Assembly: GCF_003011895.2 (NCBI RefSeq)
Contig: NZ_PXWF02000019.1
Coordinates: 20,291-84,290 of the forward strand
From: Massilia glaciei
GTDB lineage: Bacteria; Pseudomonadota; Gammaproteobacteria; Burkholderiales; Burkholderiaceae_D
Reading direction: 5' to 3'
Length of the DNA stretch: 64,000 bases
The position numbers and the translations under genes were made by a program. A model generated the notes under the pieces. It was not told the DNA's origin. It made no database searches and saw only the letters and a program-made list of their open reading frames with translations. Of this stretch, positions 58,387-64,000 are shown one piece after another; the stretch's first letter is position 1; each line of letters begins with the position of its first letter.

Positions 58387-60621
58387 TTACGACCGCGGCA
58401 AGTCGTTACAGATCTTGACCGGCCAACTCGATGTGGCGTGGCTGACTCCGCAGGCGCGGACAGTGCGGTCGTACACGGTCAGGTGGAAAATGTAAACGCA
58501 GCATTCGCCGCGTGCCAACTCAAAGCCGGCTTGCACCGGATAGGGCAGAGAAGCCTGGCAGATCGGATCGACCGCGCGCAGGTCGAACAAGGCAAGTGTG
58601 CCGATGACGGTAGGTATGGTCGGCGCGCCGCAGCGCGTTCCGGGGTCGCCCACCCGGGAGGTGCCATGGAAGCAGGTGCCGCCAGGACCCGGAATCGATA
58701 TCGTTGGACCGCCCTGCTTTTCCACCCTGACCACGTAGTGGTCAAAATTGTCATTGGGCCGGGTCAGCGGCAAAGTCTCGTCGATGTACTCATCGTAGGC
58801 AATGCCGGAAATTGGCAGCGGCCAGGGGATGCTGCAGTCCGGCGGTGAGGCAAACTGACTGACGAACAGGTCGGCGCACTTTGGCACCGCGGTGATCTGG
58901 ATGAGCGCAGTAATCGGCTTGTTGTCGATCCATACCCGTTGGGTGTCGCAGTAGGTGTTGCCTAGCGTGTCTTCGAGCACCAGGCGGAGCGTGGTCAAGC
59001 CGCTTAACTGGCAGCCGCCCACGTTGCTGCTCCACGACGACGGCGCCAGCCGCCCTTGTGGATCGGTCAACAGGCAGTACGGCGGGAACGGTATCGGCAC
59101 TAGGCAGTCCGGCACCCAGTTGGCAGTGAGCACGGAGGTGTCGGTGCGCATGTTTATGGCGCGATATTGGGCGGCAGTGTTGAACTCGACCTGCCAGAAG
59201 TTGGTCCAGCCGCCGGTGCCGCAGTCCGTCTCGTAGCCGGGCTTGTAGTCGAGCGCGTAGCGCTTGATTCGCTGATTGTCGTCGCAGCCGCCCAGGTAGG
59301 CGGCGCCCCAGATTTGTAGGCAGGTGCCAAACGATGCTTCAAACGTGCCCGCGGCGCGGGTGCACAGCGCGGGAACGTGATCGAGAAAGCGTGCTGCCGG
59401 GTCGTACGGTGTGCTGTCGAGCGTGAAGTTGCCATCGACGCCAAGGATGCGCACGTCTTTTTTAAATACCGAGAAGATGATCGGGCCACAAGGTGGCAAG
59501 CTATGATTGGCACCATACACGGTCAGACGTACGAAATAGGTGCCGGCATCGAGCAAGGTGGTGTCCAGGTAGCCCAGCAGGCCGGCAACGACCGGGGTCG
59601 TACCCTGCGTCGTATTTCCAGGCGGGATAGGCGGATAGACGAAGTTGGCAGCGTGCCACACAACGTTGTCGCGCGACCACTCGAGCACGTAGCGCACGAA
59701 GCCAGCGCCGGCCGCGGTTCCTTGAATCGGTACCACCAGCGCTGGAATATCCGGATTGACGACTTCGGCAATGCAATCGTGCGGACCGGTCAGCTCGCAC
59801 CGGAGCGGCCTGAAACAGGCGCGCAGGCAGCGCCGATATTGCAATAGGCAACGGAACACATCGACCAGGTTCTTGGCACGCGCCAGGCAGCAACCAAAGC
59901 GGATGGCGCACAGGCACCAGCAGCGGCAGAACCAGAACCAAGGTTCCCGGCTGTGTTGTTCAAATGCCGCATCGCCTAGTAATGCCTGGGCGGTGTCAAC
60001 TGTCAGCAGCCGCTCGAACACGGCGGCAGCTTCCTCTTCGCCCTCGGAGCAGTCAAGCTGGCCATCGGCAACATCGTCGGCCAGGCCGTCGATGAAATCG
60101 ATACTTGCCAACTGGTCGCTCAGATACGGCCGGTAGGCCTTGGCCAGTGCCTCGGCCAAGGTATTCAGGTCGCGCCGCTCCAGCGCCGTCAGCTGGCCCG
60201 GCGTGACCGGAGCGCCAACCGCACGCCGCACGCATAGCCAATAGCGGTACAGGTAATACGCCGACAGCCGGAAGGTGCGCGGCCGGCGGCACACCAGCCA
60301 GCCAAAGATCATGCAGCAGCGGATGTGCAACAGGCACCAGCGCCAGCGCTCGATTGGCCCAAGCAGCTCGCGGGCCTGTGCGGGTAGTAGCGCCATGACC
60401 ACTTGCTCGTCGGGAAAGCTGCCAAGCAGACGCTCGGCGGCCGCCAGTTCCGCCTCGCAGTCGGGCGGCGCACCATGTGCCTCTTTGCTAAGCGCGTCGA
60501 GGTCATCCGCACGCTTGAGATCTTCCTCGAGCATCGGTCGGTACACAGCAATGAGAGCTTCCAGTACCGTCTTAAATTCCGGGCTCGATGAATCGTCCGC
60601 GTCGTCGTGTGAGTTCGACAT
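58387..60621 (-). CDS. large cysteine-rich protein with duplicated N-terminal domain, unknown
   Basis: The protein has 744 residues from the ATG at 60621, behind GGGAAGAAC. Residues 20-133 and 155-270 are two copies of one domain. Each starts A-x-Y-R-P-x-L, passes an acidic middle with one Cys, and ends in a Trp/Cys-rich helix pair (W-C-L-L-H-I-R-C-C in copy 1, F-C-R-C-W-C-L-C in copy 2). Residues 280-744 are beta-rich, like tandem Ig/PKD-type modules, with V-L-E-W-S-R-D and R-L-T-V-Y-G. There are 36 cysteines and no signal peptide. No family recognised. Confidence 0.75.
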   Translation of the reverse strand: MSNSHDDADDSSSPEFKTVLEALIAVYRPMLEEDLKRADDLDALSKEAHGAPPDCEAELAAAERLLGSFPDEQVVMALLPAQARELLGPIERWRWCLLHIRCCMIFGWLVCRRPRTFRLSAYYLYRYWLCVRRAVGAPVTPGQLTALERRDLNTLAEALAKAYRPYLSDQLASIDFIDGLADDVADGQLDCSEGEEEAAAVFERLLTVDTAQALLGDAAFEQHSREPWFWFCRCWCLCAIRFGCCLARAKNLVDVFRCLLQYRRCLRACFRPLRCELTGPHDCIAEVVNPDIPALVVPIQGTAAGAGFVRYVLEWSRDNVVWHAANFVYPPIPPGNTTQGTTPVVAGLLGYLDTTLLDAGTYFVRLTVYGANHSLPPCGPIIFSVFKKDVRILGVDGNFTLDSTPYDPAARFLDHVPALCTRAAGTFEASFGTCLQIWGAAYLGGCDDNQRIKRYALDYKPGYETDCGTGGWTNFWQVEFNTAAQYRAINMRTDTSVLTANWVPDCLVPIPFPPYCLLTDPQGRLAPSSWSSNVGGCQLSGLTTLRLVLEDTLGNTYCDTQRVWIDNKPITALIQITAVPKCADLFVSQFASPPDCSIPWPLPISGIAYDEYIDETLPLTRPNDNFDHYVVRVEKQGGPTISIPGPGGTCFHGTSRVGDPGTRCGAPTIPTVIGTLALFDLRAVDPICQASLPYPVQAGFELARGECCVYIFHLTVYDRTVRACGVSHATSSWPVKICNDLPRS

Positions 60622-60868
60622 GTTCTTCCCCTTGGCTTTGTGCATTGAGATGTGCCCGGCGAGAGTACGGGCGAATAGACGCCGCGACAGAAGAGACCCT
60701 GGGGCGTGTGGACCATTCTAGTAATGCTGGACGGGAGCGGGTTGACCCTGGTCAGGCGGACAGAGCCGTAGTTCGGCGGGATTCAACGAGTGGCAGCCGA
60801 TGTGGCACGATTTGTCTTAGCGGTCGCGAAAGCACTGGAATCCACATCACGGACGACCGCTTTTTTCA

Positions 60869-60941
60869 CCGATCATGCACGTGGTTCCGCTGCATCTGTT
60901 GGCGTATCACACCGCGCTGGCGGGGGATGTCGACGAGCCGC
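60869..60941 (+). pseudogene. degenerate copy of the glmS 3' end
   Basis: This 73-bp stretch aligns to 55082-55160 of glmS in the same orientation. It includes an exact 23-bp identity over the codons for L-A-Y-H-T-A-L-A and the later D-V-D-x-P-R, with an in-frame 6-bp deletion. Translated it reads [22 protein letters not shown] against [24 protein letters not shown]. The flanking parts of the 361-bp gap (60622-60982) show no gene and presumably hold the promoter of the cysteine-rich gene. Confidence 0.88.
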
Positions 60942-60982
60942 GTCTGCAAACGGTCCTTGTAAGTGCGCCAACGAAAACTTCC

Positions 60983-61885
60983 TTAGCTTCCACTCTGGGT
61001 CTGCGCCATCTCGAGCGCGGGCAAGGTGACGGTCAGGAAGGATGACACCTGGCCGATCAGCTCGGCGGCTTGCTGACGCACCTGCCCCATTTGCAGCATC
61101 GACAGTTCCGCCTGGCGAACCGCCTGCTGAATCAGCGCGCGGCGCTGCTGGAGAACATCCAACAGCGTCGCATCCAAAGCGCCGCCGACCAGTTCCGACA
61201 CAACGGCAAGCGCGACCCAGTGCAAGGTCAGGGTCTTCGCCGACTCGTCCAAGTTGCGCGTTGCGACCTCGCTGTCCGCCATCAGCTGCTGGAGCTGCGC
61301 ACGGGACGCTATCAGCTTTGGCTTGTACTGGGCCGGCGATGTCGTGCGGCGCAGCAGCTTGCCGAATACGCCGGTCGGCGCCTTGCCGCTCTCTAGTGCG
61401 TCCTCGAGCAGTGCCGGCACGCCCATTTCCGAGAATTTGCGGACCAGCCCGGTAACTGGCTGGAGCAGAGCGGCCTGCTCCATCAATGGCGCCTCCGCCC
61501 AGTCCGTGACCAGTGACAGCTTGACCGGCAGGACGCGCCGGAACATGGCGGCGAAGCGCTGCTCCGAGTGCGCGAACAACACAGGGTAGTCGGACCGGAC
61601 GGTTGCCAAGGCATCGCGGACTGCGGGATGGTCCTCGCTGTCGAACAGTGCGCTCGGCGCGGCTTTGGGGGGCACGCTCGCCGCCGGCGCGTCGGGCATG
61701 TCGTCAAACGACAGCTTCTTCGGTGGCGTGGCGTCTAGGGCAGGCACAGCGGGTTGCGGCGCCGGCGAGGAAACCTCGGCGTCGCCGAAGTCGAACGCCT
61801 TTGGCGCAACCGGGCGATCGATGCTCTCTGGGGACGGCACCGGCTCCTCTCCGAAGTCGAATGCCTTGGGCGTCTTGTTTGTCAT
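60983..61885 (-). CDS. hypothetical protein with repeated PKAFDFG motifs, TelA/TerD-associated
   Basis: The 300-residue protein has an N-terminal disordered, Pro/acid-rich 100 residues. These carry P-K-A-F-D-F-G-E at about 6, P-K-A-F-D-F-G-D at about 28 and a weaker P-K-K-L-S-F-D-D at about 55, followed by a helical C-terminal domain (about 110-300) with A-L-I-Q-Q-A-V-R-Q-A-E-L. The repeats look like short binding motifs. It is third in a TelA-TerD operon, 63 bp after terD. No family recognised. Confidence 0.72.
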   Translation of the reverse strand: MTNKTPKAFDFGEEPVPSPESIDRPVAPKAFDFGDAEVSSPAPQPAVPALDATPPKKLSFDDMPDAPAASVPPKAAPSALFDSEDHPAVRDALATVRSDYPVLFAHSEQRFAAMFRRVLPVKLSLVTDWAEAPLMEQAALLQPVTGLVRKFSEMGVPALLEDALESGKAPTGVFGKLLRRTTSPAQYKPKLIASRAQLQQLMADSEVATRNLDESAKTLTLHWVALAVVSELVGGALDATLLDVLQQRRALIQQAVRQAELSMLQMGQVRQQAAELIGQVSSFLTVTLPALEMAQTQSGS

Positions 61886-61948
61886 CGGCAGTCGGAGTCG
61901 GGAGCCATTGGCTTCGATTGAAACAGTGCTTCCCGGGCCAGGCAGTCC

Positions 61949-62536
61949 TTAAATGGTGCCGCCAAGCTTGCGGATGAAGGTCGCCAGATTGAGCTTGAAG
62001 CCGGCGCCGACTGCCTGGAAGCGCCATTCGCCGTCCTTGCGGTACAACGAGCCGAACTGCAGCGCGGTCTTGTCCGAGTAGTCCTCGTTGAGGTCGTAAC
62101 TCGCGATCTCTTCGCCGGTCTCGTCGTTGTACACCTTGACGTAGGAGCCATTGACACGGCCAAAGTTCTGCTTGCGCGCCTCGGCGTCGTGGATGGTCAC
62201 GACAATCGGCATCTCCACCACTTCCGCCTGGACCTTGGCCAGGTCGACGGTGATGACCTCGTCGTCTCCATCCTTGTCGCCGGTGCGGTTGTCGCCGGAG
62301 TGCACGACGGCGCCGTCCGGCGACGTGGTCTGGTTGTAGTAGACGAAGTGGGCGTTGCTGATCATGACCGGATCGTCGGCCGCGTTCTTCTTGCACAGGA
62401 ACACGGACGAGTCCAGGTCGAACGCTTGGCCGTCGGCCGCGTTGACCTTCCATCCGAGGCCGATGCGAACGCGCTTGAGGCCGGGGTTGGTTTTTTCGAG
62501 GTTGATGCGATGGCCAGTTTCGAGAGTAATCGGCAT
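61949..62536 (-). CDS. terD: TerD-family calcium-binding stress protein
   Basis: The 195-residue protein has the TerD fold: V-R-I-G-L-G-W-K, the metal-binding F-D-L-D-S-S-V-F-L and G-D-N-R-T-G-D-K-D-G-D-D-E, then I-A-S-Y-D-L-N-E-D-Y. TerD proteins belong to tellurite-resistance and phage- or chemical-stress operons and bind calcium. Length is normal. It is preceded by telA on the same strand (72 bp gap). Confidence 0.93.
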   Translation of the reverse strand: MPITLETGHRINLEKTNPGLKRVRIGLGWKVNAADGQAFDLDSSVFLCKKNAADDPVMISNAHFVYYNQTTSPDGAVVHSGDNRTGDKDGDDEVITVDLAKVQAEVVEMPIVVTIHDAEARKQNFGRVNGSYVKVYNDETGEEIASYDLNEDYSDKTALQFGSLYRKDGEWRFQAVGAGFKLNLATFIRKLGGTI

Positions 62537-62608
62537 GGATTTTCCTTCTATTGTGGAGGTTGCATTTTGGTTGGAACGGGGAGCGGGCGCAATGGGCGCT
62601 TGCCGCGG

Positions 62609-63733
62609 TTACGCCGCCGGCGAGAACCGCGCAAGCAACTCGCGCTCGAGCTCCTGCAGTTTTGGCAGCTCGTCCTTGCGGCGCTGCTGGCCTTCCTTCG
62701 AGATTTGCTCGAGCTTGTCGAACGCGGTAATGAGCTGCGTCTGGACGTGCTGCGCCGTTTCGAGGCTGACCAGGGAGCGCTGTTTGACGCGGGCCACCGT
62801 CTCGGTGTTTTCCAGCAACATGTCGGCCTGGGCGCGGAAGGCCGCGTCGGTGGCGTCGTAGGCGGCGTTGGCGACGGCGGCGCTCTGCTTGGCCTCGAGC
62901 TGCAGCAGGTAGAGCGAGAACACGTTGCGCCAGGCCGGAATCGACACGTTGACGATATCGGTGAAGGTGTCCGTCAGGGAGCGCGCATTGTCCTGCGACA
63001 GCCGGATTTGCGGCACCATTTGCGTGGCCATCAGCATGGCGCGGCGCAGGTCGTCGATGCGTTTTTCAAGTCGCTCCAGACGGCGCTTGAGCTCGGTGGC
63101 CTGCTGCGCCTCGAAGGCGTTCATCGGCGCGGCCTGCTGCGCGATGGCGTCCTGAAGCTTAAGCGCCCAGCCCTCGCCCTTTTTCACGTCGGCATCGAGG
63201 CCTTGATAGTAGATTTCGAGTCCCTTGTACATCTCGTCGAAATCCTGGATGCGGCCCTTGTGCACGTTTGCGTGGCGCGTCATTTCGGCGACCAGGGTGT
63301 CCATGCGGGATTCGACCACTTGGTATTGCGAAAGCATTTTTTCTTTGACCGAGCCGAACAGGTTGGTGACGCGCGACATCAGTCCGCCCGAACGCAGCTT
63401 GGCCGGGTCGAGGCCCTTCGAGGTCGCGATCAGTTCGTTGAGCTGCGTGCCGAACACGTCCGCGTCCGACGCACGCACGGTGCCGAGCAATTTGGCCGAC
63501 ACCTTGGCCACGCCGGAGCCGGTGGAGCCGCCCAGCGACTCGATGGCTTTGTCGTCGATGCCGGAGATGTCGACACGGACCGCCGGCGCGGGCGCGCCCG
63601 CCTCCGGCCGCGACGCCGGCAGCATGTCCGAAGTGCCGGCAGGATTGAATAGCGGCGGCAAGCTCGCTGCGGGAGCCACTGGAGGCACCGATGCTGCCTG
63701 CGCGTCGTCGTCGGAGGAGAACAGGGGTTTCAT
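62609..63733 (-). CDS. telA: toxic anion resistance protein TelA
   Basis: The 374-residue cytoplasmic helical protein starts at the ATG at 63733 behind GAAGGGAT. A variable N-terminal 70 residues rich in Ala/Pro is followed by the TelA domain with L-F-G-S-V-K-E-K, Y-Y-Q-G-L-D-A-D, L-R-R-A-M-L-M-A-T-Q-M-V-P-Q-I-R and V-S-I-P-A-W-R-N. TelA/YceH-like proteins accompany TerD in stress operons. It is first in the operon telA-terD-PKAFDFG protein. Confidence 0.93.
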   Translation of the reverse strand: MKPLFSSDDDAQAASVPPVAPAASLPPLFNPAGTSDMLPASRPEAGAPAPAVRVDISGIDDKAIESLGGSTGSGVAKVSAKLLGTVRASDADVFGTQLNELIATSKGLDPAKLRSGGLMSRVTNLFGSVKEKMLSQYQVVESRMDTLVAEMTRHANVHKGRIQDFDEMYKGLEIYYQGLDADVKKGEGWALKLQDAIAQQAAPMNAFEAQQATELKRRLERLEKRIDDLRRAMLMATQMVPQIRLSQDNARSLTDTFTDIVNVSIPAWRNVFSLYLLQLEAKQSAAVANAAYDATDAAFRAQADMLLENTETVARVKQRSLVSLETAQHVQTQLITAFDKLEQISKEGQQRRKDELPKLQELERELLARFSPAA

Positions 63734-64000
63734 GGAATCCCTTCAGGTTAAATGTGACAATAGTAGTAGCTTACCACCGGTGAGGATGTTAGCGATGAAC
63801 CACCTGGCGAAGTAGCTCGGTGGAGAAATGGAACGGATGCGTCAACGGCGATAGCGCGACATCGGACGTAATCATGCGCACTTCCATTGGGCACCAGATC
63901 TGGCATCCGTACATTTTCGAGCCATTTAGTTTTTTTGTTGCCGCCTCGCCCGCGTGGTCCGCCCTCGAACTGGCGCTAGCAGCCTGTCGGGCTTTCCCCG
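63734..64000. other. upstream region of telA, no gene seen
   Basis: These 267 bp to the window edge contain no supported coding sequence. This is the promoter side of telA. A CCACCGG / CTCGGTGG near-inverted pair around 63773-63823 is the only structure I notice. Confidence 0.4.

Noticed and set aside
55193..60941. Tn7-type insertion at attTn7 downstream of glmS
   Set aside because: No tnsABCDE genes or Tn7 end repeats are visible, and Tn7 does not duplicate the glmS coding end. The direct repeat fits integrase-type insertion better.

Overview
The window looks like a piece of a GC-rich betaproteobacterial chromosome of the Oxalobacteraceae type (Massilia, Duganella or Janthinobacterium relatives). 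This is inferred from protein character and gene order: fdx-coaD-rsmD, and mnmG-rsmG-parA-parB followed by atpIBEFHAGDC. No database search was possible. Most of the window is ordinary housekeeping DNA. The strongest accessory signals lie at 30.5-31.4 kb and 55.2-63.7 kb.

Layout. 0-2.9 kb: a partial VOC protein, a SemiSWEET transporter, an overlapping ECF sigma / zinc anti-sigma / CWC-protein operon, argB and tRNA-Thr(GGT). 2.9-13 kb: TraB/GumN protein, HAD nucleotidase, slmA, a PabB-PabC fusion, a DUF6058-like protein, lipase-like hydrolase plus glutathione peroxidase, CoA-binding protein plus PPK2, and a periplasmic serine hydrolase. 13.1-20.4 kb: the complete ATP synthase operon on the minus strand, with a recognisable promoter and terminator. 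20.5-25 kb: parB, parA, rsmG, mnmG and two parS sites. 25-30.4 kb: TSUP transporter, iron alcohol dehydrogenase, a small secreted protein, and an NMO-GMC oxidoreductase pair. 30.5-31.4 kb: a gene-free segment with five perfect DnaA boxes arranged as a duplicated module, a candidate replication origin or DnaA-binding locus. 31.4-46 kb: an MTA/SAH nucleosidase relative, ald, putA with a divergent Lrp regulator, a 926-aa HEAT-repeat lipoprotein, a LysR regulator, two chalcone-isomerase-like paralogues and a chemoreceptor. 46-55 kb: fdx, coaD, rsmD, a DUF6279 lipoprotein, glmU, an ABC pair with an unusual ATPase, an Lrp regulator and glmS.

55.2-60.9 kb reads as an acquired segment. It starts right after glmS, is richer in AT over its first 2 kb, carries a small HTH regulator and several unrecognised genes, and ends at a degenerate second copy of the glmS 3' end in the same orientation. 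It contains a 744-aa cysteine-rich protein with a duplicated N-terminal domain, a DUF1360-like membrane protein and a small basic protein. Beyond the glmS remnant is a TelA-TerD-type (tellurite/stress) gene set with a third protein bearing repeated PKAFDFG motifs.

A second theme is stop-codon repeats. At least three unrelated minus-strand genes (GumN, rsmG, DUF6279 lipoprotein) end inside tandem 9- or 12-bp repeats that keep the reading frame and span the stop codon. putA, parA and one chalcone-isomerase gene have two-unit versions.
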